Assembly (NCBI RefSeq): GCF_000520955.1
Contig: NZ_JACC01000011.1
Span: forward strand, 62,001 to 126,000
Origin: Aquimarina pacifica
GTDB lineage: Bacteria > Bacteroidota > Bacteroidia > Flavobacteriales > Flavobacteriaceae
Reading direction: 5' to 3'
DNA: 64,000 nt
The notes under the pieces are model-generated. The model ran no database searches, was not told where the DNA came from, and was given only the letters and a program-made list of their open reading frames with translations. Shown piece after piece: positions 55,469 to 64,000 of this stretch. How positions within the stretch are numbered: position 1 is the first letter of the stretch; each line of letters starts with the position of its first letter. Position numbers and translations under genes: made by a program.

Positions 55469-56014
55469 ATGAAAGGAATAGTGTTTACAGAATTTTTAGA
55501 ACTAGTCGAAGACAAATTTGGACTCGAAGTAGTTGACAAAATCATACAACAATCCAATCTTTCGTCTCAAGGTGCCTATACAGCAATTGGTACGTATGAT
55601 TTTTCTGAAATGTTAAGCCTTCTTACCCATCTTAGTGAACACACTAAAATAAGTATTGATGACCTTCTTCTTACCTATGGGGAGCACTTTTTTGCAATTC
55701 TAGCCAATAGCTACCCAAGCTTAATCAATACATATACTGATCCTATAGAACTTTTATCATCTATAGAAAATCATATTCACGTCGAAGTTCAAAAAATATA
55801 TCCTAAAGCCGAATTACCCACTTTTGAGATAACAGAAAAATCTAATTCTAAGCTTGTTATGATCTACAAGTCAAGTAGAGCCATGTATAGTTTTGGATTA
55901 GGATTAATGCGCAAAACTTTTGAGCATTTTAATACCAAAGCACACATCAATTTTGAAAAACTTACCCCTACCGGAACCGAAGTAAAATTTAGTATCGTGG
56001 TAACAAATGAGTAG
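55469..56014 (+). CDS. H-NOX heme nitric-oxide/oxygen sensor
   Basis: A 181-residue stand-alone H-NOX protein of normal length. It opens with the family start MKGIVFTEFLELVEDKFG. The proximal heme ligand is the His in IENHIHVEVQKIYP (H104 most likely), and the heme-propionate motif YxSxR is present as YKSSR (Y133, S135, R137). Binding of NO breaks or strains the His-iron bond and changes activity of the partner kinase. The gene overlaps the kinase gene by 8 bases, the arrangement seen for H-NOX/HnoK pairs. Confidence 0.93.
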   Translation: MKGIVFTEFLELVEDKFGLEVVDKIIQQSNLSSQGAYTAIGTYDFSEMLSLLTHLSEHTKISIDDLLLTYGEHFFAILANSYPSLINTYTDPIELLSSIENHIHVEVQKIYPKAELPTFEITEKSNSKLVMIYKSSRAMYSFGLGLMRKTFEHFNTKAHINFEKLTPTGTEVKFSIVVTNE

Positions 56015-57602
56015 TGATGATATTCTTATATTAAAACGAGCGCTCGTAAGAGAAAAAACCGCTCGAAAACAAGCCGAAAAAATTCTTGAAGATAAATCAA
56101 GAGAATTATTTCTACTTACTCATGAACTTAAAGGTGCCAACGAAAAGCTACAAGACCTTATTGGTAAAAAAGAACTAGAGCTACAAGGAGTATTTGATAA
56201 TTTGGTAGATGCCTATGTACTTATTGATGTGTATGGTAATATTCTAGAAATGAATAATGCTGCCAAAATACTTTTTGGATATGATATTACTGAAGAAAAA
56301 ATTAACGTTATGTCTCTGGTTTACAAAGAAGATTACCAATACGCCATGACATCATTTCAGCAATTGGTATCAGAAGGTTCATTCACAGACTATCAAGCTA
56401 GAGTATACACCAAAAATAATGGCGTAAGAACAGTGCATATTAATGCTAGTCTTATTAAGGATAAAAAAAATAACTCGATAAGAGCTCAGGGAATTATTCG
56501 AGATATTACCGAAGAGCTAGAACAAAAACAGATATTCGAGGAGCAAAAAAAACAACTATCAGCTATTGTAGAAAACTCTTCCTTAGGCATTGCATTGACC
56601 CAACAGGATAAAATACTACAATGCAACAAAGCTTTTCAAGATCTTTTAGGGTACACCCAAGAAGAACTGTTATCAAAAGAAATTAAAGATGTCTCTTTGG
56701 CTATTCACAATGGTTCTCCGGCCGAATTTCTACAAAAAATGGAAAAAGGTGAAATAGATACCTTTTCTATGAATCAAAAATATATAAGGCAAGATCAATC
56801 AGCATTTTGGGCTAAGACAAATGTCGCAGCGGTTCGCAACCCAAATGGGTCTATAAAATACCAAGTGACTCTTGTAGAAGATATTACTGAACAATTAGAG
56901 TTTGAAAAACAAAGAGAAAAATTCGTCAAGGACCTCGAAAAAACGAATAATGAACTCAAAGATTACGCCCATATCGTTTCTCATGACTTAAAATCTCCTC
57001 TTCGTAATATTAATGCTTTGGTAAATTGGATTAAAGAAGACTATGGTGATGTCCTTAATACAAAAGGATTGAATCATTTCTCTATGATAGAAACAACATT
57101 AGAAAAAATGGAAACTCTAATAAATGATATTTTAAGTTATTCGAGCGCAGGAGATAAAGATAATCTAAATACCAAAAAAATAGACCTCAACTCTTTGGTC
57201 AATGATATTAAAAACATTGTGTTGATTCCTAAAACAACTTCGGTGAACGTTCTCAAAAAGTTACCCGTAATAAAGGGAGATGTAACAAGAATCCAACAAC
57301 TTTTTCAAAACCTTATAGGTAACGCTGTAATCTATATGGACAAAGAAAATGGAAAAGTAGAAATTGATTACCAAGACAAGAATACCCATCATCTTTTTAT
57401 CATTAGGGACAATGGTATTGGGATCAAAGAAGAATATCACAATAAAATATTCAAAATGTTTCAGTCTGTCGGAGATAACGAAAATTCTACTGGTGTCGGA
57501 CTTGCCATTGTCAAAAAAGTCGTCGAGCTATATGACGGAGAAATTTGGCTCGAAAGTACTCTAGGCATTGGCTCCACATTTTATTTTACACTAAAAAAAT
57601 AA
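56007..57602 (+). CDS. soluble PAS-PAS histidine kinase, H-NOX partner
   Basis: A 531-residue cytoplasmic kinase with no membrane segment. A coiled coil (residues 1-60) is followed by two PAS domains (about 60-175 and 185-300; GNILEMNNAAKILFGYDITE and LLGYTQEELLSKEI). The HisKA box is YAHIVSHDLKSPLRNI with the phospho-His in SHDL, and the HATPase_c has NLIGNAV, RDNGIGI and STGVGLAIVKK. It has no fused receiver, so phosphate must pass to separate partners. The overlap with H-NOX argues for direct sensing by that protein. Confidence 0.93.
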   Translation: MSSDDILILKRALVREKTARKQAEKILEDKSRELFLLTHELKGANEKLQDLIGKKELELQGVFDNLVDAYVLIDVYGNILEMNNAAKILFGYDITEEKINVMSLVYKEDYQYAMTSFQQLVSEGSFTDYQARVYTKNNGVRTVHINASLIKDKKNNSIRAQGIIRDITEELEQKQIFEEQKKQLSAIVENSSLGIALTQQDKILQCNKAFQDLLGYTQEELLSKEIKDVSLAIHNGSPAEFLQKMEKGEIDTFSMNQKYIRQDQSAFWAKTNVAAVRNPNGSIKYQVTLVEDITEQLEFEKQREKFVKDLEKTNNELKDYAHIVSHDLKSPLRNINALVNWIKEDYGDVLNTKGLNHFSMIETTLEKMETLINDILSYSSAGDKDNLNTKKIDLNSLVNDIKNIVLIPKTTSVNVLKKLPVIKGDVTRIQQLFQNLIGNAVIYMDKENGKVEIDYQDKNTHHLFIIRDNGIGIKEEYHNKIFKMFQSVGDNENSTGVGLAIVKKVVELYDGEIWLESTLGIGSTFYFTLKK

Positions 57603-57607
57603 ACCTT

Positions 57608-58741
57608 ATGAGATTTCAGCAATTCGAAAAGAAAAAAAATAAAAATTGGACCGCTCTGCAAGCTAATCATCTAACTCTTAAGAAACCACTCGTGTTGGTT
57701 TTTGGAAACCGATATGCTTTAGAAAACACAAATGTCTATGAAGAGGTAAAAGAACTTTTTCCTGACGGAGAAATTATTTTTGGCTCTACGGCTGGCGAAA
57801 TTATCGGAGCACAAGTTCTAGATGACTCATTAACTCTTACTGCAATTGAGTTTGAAAAAAGTACCTACACTGTTTTTAGAGAAAATAGTTTTGATAATAA
57901 TAAAGATGCCATACAATTAGGAAAAGCCTTAATCCGAAAAGTCCCCAAAGAAGGTTTAAAACACATTTTTATTATTTCTGAAGGAAGTTTTATTAACGGA
58001 TCGGCATTAATAGAAGGCTTAGAAACTATGACTTCTAATGTAGCCATTACAGGAGGATTGTGTGGTGATGATGCTAGATTCGAAAAAACAATATCAGGAT
58101 ATAATGAGAACCCAAAAGAAGGAGAAGTGATATTAATTGCCTTTTACGGAGCATCATTAGAAATAAGTTACGCTCAATATGGAGGGTGGACCCCTTTTGG
58201 TCCAGAGCGAATTATTACAAAATCTGATCAAAATATATTGTATGAATTAGATAACCAACCCGCATTAGATCTATACAAGAAATATCTCGGTGACAAAGCT
58301 GCCGAACTCCCAAAATCGGCTTTGCTCTATCCTCTAAGTGTAAAAACTAAAAATAAGAAAGAATCAATCGTACGAACAATTCTGACCATCGATGAAGAAT
58401 CAAATGCGATGATACTTGCAGGAGATGTTCCCGAAGGATCTATCGTACAACTTATGATGGCTAATATTGACCATATTGTAGATGGAGCATTGCATGCTGC
58501 AGAAATAGGAATGAAAAATCGAATCCACAAACCAGAACTAGCACTCTTAATTAGCTGTATTGGGCGCAAATTAGTGCTTGATCAACGTGTCGAAGAAGAA
58601 ATAGAAGAGGTTATCGAAGCAATTGGATCACAAGCCACTGTAAGCGGATTTTATTCGTATGGAGAACTAGCTCCTTTTGCAGGAAATCAAAGTTGCGAAT
58701 TACATAACCAAACAATGACATTAACTTTATTTAGTGAATAA
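57608..58741 (+). CDS. FIST-domain sensor, NosP-like
   Basis: I start at ATG 57608, 5 bases after the kinase stop; a longer frame would overlap that gene. The 377 residues carry FIST_N (VFGNRYALENTNVYEEVKEL; IIFGSTAGEIIGA; AITGGLCGDDARF) and FIST_C (GWTPFGPERIITKSDQNILY; LLISCIGRKLVLDQR; GFYSYGELAPF) and end CELHNQTMTLTLFSE. Many FIST proteins beside kinases are NosP, a heme protein that binds nitric oxide. Whether this one binds heme cannot be seen; the His in the terminal HNQT segment is a candidate ligand. A kinase gene follows at once, as in NosP/NahK pairs. Confidence 0.85.
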   Translation: MRFQQFEKKKNKNWTALQANHLTLKKPLVLVFGNRYALENTNVYEEVKELFPDGEIIFGSTAGEIIGAQVLDDSLTLTAIEFEKSTYTVFRENSFDNNKDAIQLGKALIRKVPKEGLKHIFIISEGSFINGSALIEGLETMTSNVAITGGLCGDDARFEKTISGYNENPKEGEVILIAFYGASLEISYAQYGGWTPFGPERIITKSDQNILYELDNQPALDLYKKYLGDKAAELPKSALLYPLSVKTKNKKESIVRTILTIDEESNAMILAGDVPEGSIVQLMMANIDHIVDGALHAAEIGMKNRIHKPELALLISCIGRKLVLDQRVEEEIEEVIEAIGSQATVSGFYSYGELAPFAGNQSCELHNQTMTLTLFSE

Positions 58742-58742
58742 A

Positions 58743-59795
58743 ATGCATTCATTATTAGCACGACAAATCAGAAAATTTTTGACTCCACAAGCTCAAGAGT
58801 CTCAAAAAATAGAAAAATTTCTTCATGCTATTGATAGATCGTACCACAATTTTGAAGAACAGTTTGGTATGCTTCAACGAGCTATGGACCTAAGCTCTAA
58901 TGAGTTATTCGAAGCAAATCAAAAACTACAACAAGAAGCCGAACAACAAAAAAAAGTAATTGCCCGATTAACAGATGCTACAAAAACATTACAAACGATA
59001 ACCATCAAAAATCAACAAGGCAATAAACATGGTTCTGAGCTTAGTGGTATAGAGCTAGCTGTTATGATCGAAGAACAAGCATATCAAATTTCTGAAGCAG
59101 AAAAACAACGAGAATTACTTTTACAAGATTTAGAAAAAAGTAATAAAGAACTTAATGACTATGCACATGTTGTTTCTCACGATCTTAAATCTCCTTTGAG
59201 AAGCATTAATACTCTTATTAACTGGATTAAAGAAGATAGTGAGCGATTAGAACCTACGGTAAAAACAAATCTAGATATGATTGATCAAAATATCGAAAAA
59301 ATGGATAATTTGATTAGTGGTATTTTAGAATATTCAGTAATCGATGATAAATCAAGAAATCTCGAATCCGAAATTGACCTTAATCAAGTAGTTAATGACA
59401 TCATACGATTATTACAAATCTCTGATCATATTACTATAACTTCAGATATCTCACTACCAATCATATATGCAGACCCCGCAAGAATTAAACAAATATTTCA
59501 AAATTTGCTTAATAATGCAGTGAATGCAATAGATAAAAGAAAAGGAGAAATTATAATTCTTTTTGAAGACAAAGAAGATTTCTGGCAATTTGGAGTCAAA
59601 GACAACGGAAAAGGAATTTCTAAAAAATACCACGACAAGATATTTCAGATGTTTCAGACCTTGGATACAGAAAAAAAATCAACGGGTATTGGTTTGTCCA
59701 TTGTAAAAAAAATAGTGGAGTTTTATCATGGTACCATTTGGATCGAATCCCAAGAAGGAATAGGGACCACCTTTTATTTCACATTAAAAAAATAA
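58743..59795 (+). CDS. soluble histidine kinase, FIST/NosP partner
   Basis: About 350 residues from ATG 58743, one base after the FIST stop; a GTG at 58734 is an alternative. There is no PAS domain. The N-terminus starts with SLLARQIRKFLTP and continues as a long coiled coil to about 135. HisKA (YAHVVSHDLKSPLRSI) and HATPase_c (NLLNNAVNAI; KDNGKGI; STGIGLSIVKK) closely match the first kinase, so the two kinases share a catalytic core with different input ends. It probably reads the FIST protein and feeds the same Hpt. Confidence 0.92.
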   Translation: MHSLLARQIRKFLTPQAQESQKIEKFLHAIDRSYHNFEEQFGMLQRAMDLSSNELFEANQKLQQEAEQQKKVIARLTDATKTLQTITIKNQQGNKHGSELSGIELAVMIEEQAYQISEAEKQRELLLQDLEKSNKELNDYAHVVSHDLKSPLRSINTLINWIKEDSERLEPTVKTNLDMIDQNIEKMDNLISGILEYSVIDDKSRNLESEIDLNQVVNDIIRLLQISDHITITSDISLPIIYADPARIKQIFQNLLNNAVNAIDKRKGEIIILFEDKEDFWQFGVKDNGKGISKKYHDKIFQMFQTLDTEKKSTGIGLSIVKKIVEFYHGTIWIESQEGIGTTFYFTLKK

Positions 59796-59798
59796 AAC

Positions 59799-60119
59799 AT
59801 GAACGAAATCCCTAATCTAAATTATATCAAAGAATTAGCAGGTGACTCTGAAGCCTTTAAAGAAAAAATAATTGGTATTATCAAAAGAGAATTCCCCGAG
59901 GAAAAAAAAGAATTTTTACAAAATTATACAGCACAAAATCTTGGCAAGTCAGCAGAGAATGTGCACAAATTAAAACACAAAATAGGAATGTTTGGTTTCG
60001 AAGATGGATATCAAACTGCTATTGACTTTGAAGAAGAACTAAAAAAAAAGAATACTTCTTTATATCCAAAATTTATGTTAATTTTAGAATCTATAGAGCA
60101 TTTTCTTGAAACCCTTTAA
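59799..60119 (+). CDS. Hpt histidine phosphotransfer protein
   Basis: A 106-residue all-helical Hpt protein. The phosphorylatable His is in NVHKLKHKIGMFGF (first His, equal to the HxLK pattern of Hpt domains). It lies 3 bases after the second kinase and 12 before the LytTR gene. It should relay phosphate between the kinases and the receivers of this operon. Confidence 0.85.
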   Translation: MNEIPNLNYIKELAGDSEAFKEKIIGIIKREFPEEKKEFLQNYTAQNLGKSAENVHKLKHKIGMFGFEDGYQTAIDFEEELKKKNTSLYPKFMLILESIEHFLETL

Positions 60120-60131
60120 AACGAAACTTGT

Positions 60132-60857
60132 ATGAATTGCATTATAATTGATGATGAAGAGACCGCAAGAGTTATTACACAACAACTTTGCTCACAAGTT
60201 GATGAGCTTAATGTTATAGAAGATTTTCCTAATGCAATGCAGGCTATCAAATTTTTGAATAAAGAGGAAGTAGATTTAATATTTCTAGATATTCACATGC
60301 CTGATTTTACCGGGTTTGATTTTATTGATACCCTCAAAAACCCTCCTAAAATCATACTTACCACATCTGACAAAAATTTTGCTCTAGAAGCTTTTGAATA
60401 TGAGTGTATAGTAGATTACCTAGTAAAACCAATTACACTACCTAGATTTATTAAAGCTATTCAAAAAGCTGAAAGCGCCCAGACTGCACCTACCTCAGAA
60501 ACAGTCAAAGAAAATGATATAGAATCCTCTTCTAATAGTACAGAACAAAAAGAATTATATATTAATATCGACCGCCGACTTATCAAAATTAATATCCCAA
60601 CTATCAATATGATCGAGGCAAAGGGAGATTATATACTTATAAAAACAGAAAGTCAAAATTATACTGTACATTCTACACTAAAAAAAATAGAAGAAAAATT
60701 ACCTGATGACCTTTTTCTAAAAGTACATAGATCCTATATCATTAACATAAAGAAAATCATAGACATAGAGGACAATAGTGTGCTTATTGCCAAAGATGTA
60801 ATCCCAGTAAGTAGATCAAATCGACCCGAATTAATGAAACGCCTCAATATGCTATAA
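60132..60857 (+). CDS. LytTR response regulator, output of the relay
   Basis: A 241-residue regulator: receiver with IIIDDEE, phospho-acceptor D53 in DLIFLDIHMPDFTG and K in DYLVKPI, a Ser/Thr/Glu linker, and a LytTR DNA-binding domain (LYINIDRRLIKI; FLKVHRSYIINI; VIPVSRSNRPEL). As last gene of the operon it is the probable transcriptional output. A target could be the neighbouring secreted protein gene, but no LytTR-site pair is evident. Confidence 0.93.
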   Translation: MNCIIIDDEETARVITQQLCSQVDELNVIEDFPNAMQAIKFLNKEEVDLIFLDIHMPDFTGFDFIDTLKNPPKIILTTSDKNFALEAFEYECIVDYLVKPITLPRFIKAIQKAESAQTAPTSETVKENDIESSSNSTEQKELYINIDRRLIKINIPTINMIEAKGDYILIKTESQNYTVHSTLKKIEEKLPDDLFLKVHRSYIINIKKIIDIEDNSVLIAKDVIPVSRSNRPELMKRLNML

Positions 60858-60980
60858 ATATTTATCTGAGCATAAAACCCACTCACCTATATTAATATAC
60901 TACTGATCGAATAAAGGCCTTACCTAGCACTTCTATAGATTAATTTTAAGTATCTGAAAAACTTAATAATCTATAACGCT

Positions 60981-63900
60981 ATGAAAAAAATTACTCTTTT
61001 AATCTTTTTGATTACAGGTTCTATAATAATTGCACAACAGCCCTTTGATTGTAATGAAGGAAACTTCTATCAAGTAATCTCTGGTGTAATGAAAGCATAC
61101 GATCCAATAACCGGTTCTTATTCTGAAGCTTTACACTCATACTCTGCGTACAATGCAGGAGGATACAACATCGAAGACAATTACTTATATGCAATCAAAA
61201 ATAGCGATAGGCATTTACTAAGGATTGCCAAAGACATGGTAATCGATTTAGGAGAAGTAACTATAAATGGTACCACCGAGTTTGGAGGAGGATATGCCGC
61301 TGATATTGATGATCAAGGAAATCTTTGGGTTTTTCAGAATACCGACAAAATAAGTTTCCACAAAATAACAAACCTTACTACATATGATGGTACGTCCTCT
61401 CCGACTTTTGAAATTGTACAAGCAGATGTAGCATCACCGAGTAATTGCGCAGATATAGCATTCGTTAATGGTTCTTTTTACGGAGGAAGTAAAGGAAAAT
61501 TATTTACTTGGGATCTTTCTTCGGGTACACCTGTGTTTTCTAGTAAAACAGTGGCGAACCTACCAAATAGTACTTTTGGCGCAGCTTATGCAGATGCGAC
61601 TAATCGATTATACTTGTCTGATAATAAAGGTGGGCTATATCTTATTAATGATTACACCGAAGCATCTCCTACAGCAGTATTACTTAATCTAACAGAAACA
61701 ACAAACTCTAATGATGGTTTTAAATGTGCATCTGGAATTTCTCCTCTGGACAGAGACCAAGACGGTATTCTAGATTCTATGGATGCAGATTGTGATGGCG
61801 ATGGTATTACAAATACTGCAGAATCTAAGGGGATTGATCCCTATGGCGATCAAGATGGAGATAATATGTATAATTATTTAGACAACGATTTTAGTGGTAA
61901 CGGTAATAATGTAGTACAAGATGCCTTTGATAGAGATGGTGATGGTAACCCCGATTTTCTGGATATTGATTCAGATAATGATGGTATTTATGATATTGTA
62001 GAGGCTGGTCATGGTGACAAAGACACCAATAATGATGGTGTATACAATGGTTTTGACGCTGGATATATAGACAGCGATAATGATGGTGTTGCAGATTTTT
62101 TTGACACAGATCACGCAACCACTGACTTTACTCCTCTAGATACTGATAACGATACAATATATGATTGCTATGATACGGATTCTGATAATGATGGTATTGT
62201 AGACATTATAGAAGGACAAAATCCTGGATCATATACAGGGCTTTCTGGCATAGATCAAGATAAAGATGGGATGGATGATGCGTTTGATCCTGATTTTGGA
62301 AACACCACAAATGGAACTGTAAATACAGATAATCAAGACGATGGATACGATCATCTTGATATAGACTCTGATAATGACGGAATCTTAGATAATACTATAG
62401 CCTATGATTACGATGGTGATGGCATTGCAGAAACAACCCCCTCAGGTATTGATAATGATGAAGATGGGTTAGATGATAATTACGATTTAAGAAAGAGTAG
62501 TTTTGATCCAGAGAATGGAAACCAAACCCCATCTAGTTTTCCTGTACCTGAAATATGTGACAGATATAACTATCTAGGAGATTTTACTTCTGATGGTACT
62601 CCCCTATACTTTGATGAAAAAGATACCGTAAGTCAAGAAACGATTGATATGATAAACAATGCCTTACCAGAAGGGTATCCTGTTCCTGACTATAACCCTC
62701 ATTATATTTCCTCTGGATATGACACTGACGTCATTCTAGAAGAACAAGCCGATATTTGGATAACATTCGTAGGAGAAGGTGCTGGTTACAAAAATACTTT
62801 AGGTTTTTACACCTATGACAAAGATGCTCCTTCGGTAACTGCTCCAACTCCAGAAGATATTACTATTGTTTTTCCGAATGTATCAGCTGTAGGAAGCGGT
62901 GGTAGCTTAGAAGTTGGTGATAAAGTAAAGATAGGGACATTCTCTGCTAATACTGGTATCGGATGGGTACTTTTGGCAAATGCATGGTCTGACGGCTGTG
63001 TAGGAACTGGTCACTGGCAAGTTCATTCGAATCCAGATTATAACCCAGAAAGTAACGCATCTTTGAGATATCACAACGTTTTGTTATCAGACCCAGACAA
63101 TGAGAGAATCATCCTTGGTTTTGAAGATATTAGAAGAGATTATGCTTCTTGTGATCAAGATTTTAATGATGCTTTATTCTATATTACAGCAAGCCCTTAT
63201 ACTGCAATTAAGACCACGAATTATGTAGGTATCGAAACAGCTACTCCGGTAACTTCTGGTAACAATGGTGGGTTAGAAAGTAACGGAGATTTGGCTAACC
63301 TTATCGCTAAGCGTAACTTTATAAGAACAAAAACCAATGCTGTGTTTAATACTAAAAAAACACAAAAAAGCTTTCAACCGGGTATTAAATCATATAAGTC
63401 GAGTAACAACGAAGATCTAAGTGTTCACTTTCCTAAAACAGGAATGTTAGGTACTGAGACTACTTATGTCTCAAGTCCCGAAGATTTATTAGGAATTACC
63501 AATGCCCAATCCGTATTCTCTGTAGATTACTATGATGGCGAAGAAAGAGTTGCTGCAGCTCTGGCAACCTCAACAAAAGGAACGATATATGACCATTCAA
63601 AAACTATTTGTGATCGTCTTAATGGTTCTACTTTATTAGATGTAAGAACAGTAAACATAAAAAACCATACCCTTGTAAGCACGAGAATAATGCGTGCTAC
63701 CGGAGAAATTGAATATACGCTGACCTTTTCTATAAAAAAGGAAGATGCAGAAAATGAAGTATATAGCTTATGGAATATTAATGAATATCCTGCAGGTGAT
63801 TATATCAACTTTCAGGTATGGGGAGGATCTGTTTCACAAGTATCAAATATTGCAAACCATATTTTAGACTCTTTTTTGGCTAACAAACCGATAAGAAGTC

Positions 63901-64000
63901 ACAAAGTAAGTAATAGTATCCCAACCGTATTTGTACAAAAAGGTTTTTATGCTAACGGAAAATTAACTCTTGATATCATAAATAAATTAGGAGCTACCCA
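60981..64000 (+). CDS. large secreted TSP3-repeat / DUF4114 protein, cut by right edge
   Basis: The frame is open from ATG 60981 to the window end (1006 codons). A signal peptide (KKITLLIFLITGSIIIAQ) is followed by a propeller-like domain (about 20-255). Then come calcium-binding TSP3 repeats (about 255-510; DRDQDGILDSMDADCDGDG; DIDSDNDGIYDIVE), and a DUF4114 domain (about 600-750) ending with EDIRRDYASCDQDFNDALFY. After it lies a domain I do not recognise. A type IX secretion tail would be expected beyond the edge. It is 123 bases downstream of the LytTR gene, in the same direction. Confidence 0.85.
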   Translation, partial: MKKITLLIFLITGSIIIAQQPFDCNEGNFYQVISGVMKAYDPITGSYSEALHSYSAYNAGGYNIEDNYLYAIKNSDRHLLRIAKDMVIDLGEVTINGTTEFGGGYAADIDDQGNLWVFQNTDKISFHKITNLTTYDGTSSPTFEIVQADVASPSNCADIAFVNGSFYGGSKGKLFTWDLSSGTPVFSSKTVANLPNSTFGAAYADATNRLYLSDNKGGLYLINDYTEASPTAVLLNLTETTNSNDGFKCASGISPLDRDQDGILDSMDADCDGDGITNTAESKGIDPYGDQDGDNMYNYLDNDFSGNGNNVVQDAFDRDGDGNPDFLDIDSDNDGIYDIVEAGHGDKDTNNDGVYNGFDAGYIDSDNDGVADFFDTDHATTDFTPLDTDNDTIYDCYDTDSDNDGIVDIIEGQNPGSYTGLSGIDQDKDGMDDAFDPDFGNTTNGTVNTDNQDDGYDHLDIDSDNDGILDNTIAYDYDGDGIAETTPSGIDNDEDGLDDNYDLRKSSFDPENGNQTPSSFPVPEICDRYNYLGDFTSDGTPLYFDEKDTVSQETIDMINNALPEGYPVPDYNPHYISSGYDTDVILEEQADIWITFVGEGAGYKNTLGFYTYDKDAPSVTAPTPEDITIVFPNVSAVGSGGSLEVGDKVKIGTFSANTGIGWVLLANAWSDGCVGTGHWQVHSNPDYNPESNASLRYHNVLLSDPDNERIILGFEDIRRDYASCDQDFNDALFYITASPYTAIKTTNYVGIETATPVTSGNNGGLESNGDLANLIAKRNFIRTKTNAVFNTKKTQKSFQPGIKSYKSSNNEDLSVHFPKTGMLGTETTYVSSPEDLLGITNAQSVFSVDYYDGEERVAAALATSTKGTIYDHSKTICDRLNGSTLLDVRTVNIKNHTLVSTRIMRATGEIEYTLTFSIKKEDAENEVYSLWNINEYPAGDYINFQVWGGSVSQVSNIANHILDSFLANKPIRSHKVSNSIPTVFVQKGFYANGKLTLDIINKLGAT

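Noticed and set aside
61468..62118. Short frames on both strands inside the TSP3 gene
   Set aside because: They are shadows of one long open frame from 60981 to the window edge.

Overview
The window looks like chromosomal DNA of a marine Bacteroidota bacterium, probably a flavobacterium of the Aquimarina/Flavobacteriaceae kind. The signs are low GC, AT-rich leaders, promoters of the Bacteroidota form (TTTG, about 20 bases, TAnnTTTG), a SusC/SusD pair, LytTR two-component systems, beta-propeller sensor kinases and TSP3-repeat surface proteins. I saw no tRNA, rRNA, CRISPR array or intact insertion sequence.

Region 1 (1-15123, all minus strand) is most of an extracellular contractile injection system (eCIS), read from right to left. 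The order is a DUF4255 cap protein, an unrecognised cap-adaptor candidate, the sheath, two tube proteins, a 53-residue DUF5908-like protein, a LysM protein, a VgrG-like spike, a PAAR tip, a gp25 protein, a baseplate-J protein, a second large baseplate protein, and a DUF4157 protein cut by the left edge. Genes overlap or nearly touch, with several TAATG joints. The tail fibre, tape measure and AAA+ ATPase expected for this family would lie beyond the left edge.

Region 2 (15124-23095) holds a fumarylacetoacetate-hydrolase-family enzyme, an orphan 93-residue gene, a beta-propeller sensor kinase with its LytTR regulator, a small secreted protein and long non-coding gaps.

Region 3 (23096-54529) is a large glycan-utilisation locus. 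The minus arm encodes both subunits of a tagatose-1,6-bisphosphate aldolase, a PfkB kinase, an amidohydrolase, GH36, GH114 (alpha-1,4-polygalactosaminidase family), GH109 (alpha-N-acetylgalactosaminidase family) and a sodium:solute symporter. The divergent plus arm encodes SusC, SusD, two large FG-GAP/UnbV lipoproteins, a vanadium-haloperoxidase-like lipoprotein, an EamA permease and a DUF4874/DUF4832 lipoprotein. At its right end lie a DeoR-type regulator (AgaR-like) and AgaS. Together they suggest breakdown of an alpha-linked galactosamine/GalNAc polymer (galactosaminogalactan-like or Pel-like), uptake, and catabolism through tagatose phosphates. Two consensus-like promoters diverge in the centre, and candidate AgaR-type sites lie near three promoters.

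Region 4 (55038-60857) is a compact signalling operon with two candidate nitric-oxide sensors: an H-NOX protein followed by a soluble PAS histidine kinase, and a FIST (NosP-like) protein followed by its own soluble kinase. A stand-alone receiver, an Hpt phosphotransfer protein and a LytTR regulator complete it. A dual H-NOX/NosP phosphorelay is the most interesting system in the window. Region 5 (60981 to the right edge) is the start of a large secreted TSP3/DUF4114 protein.
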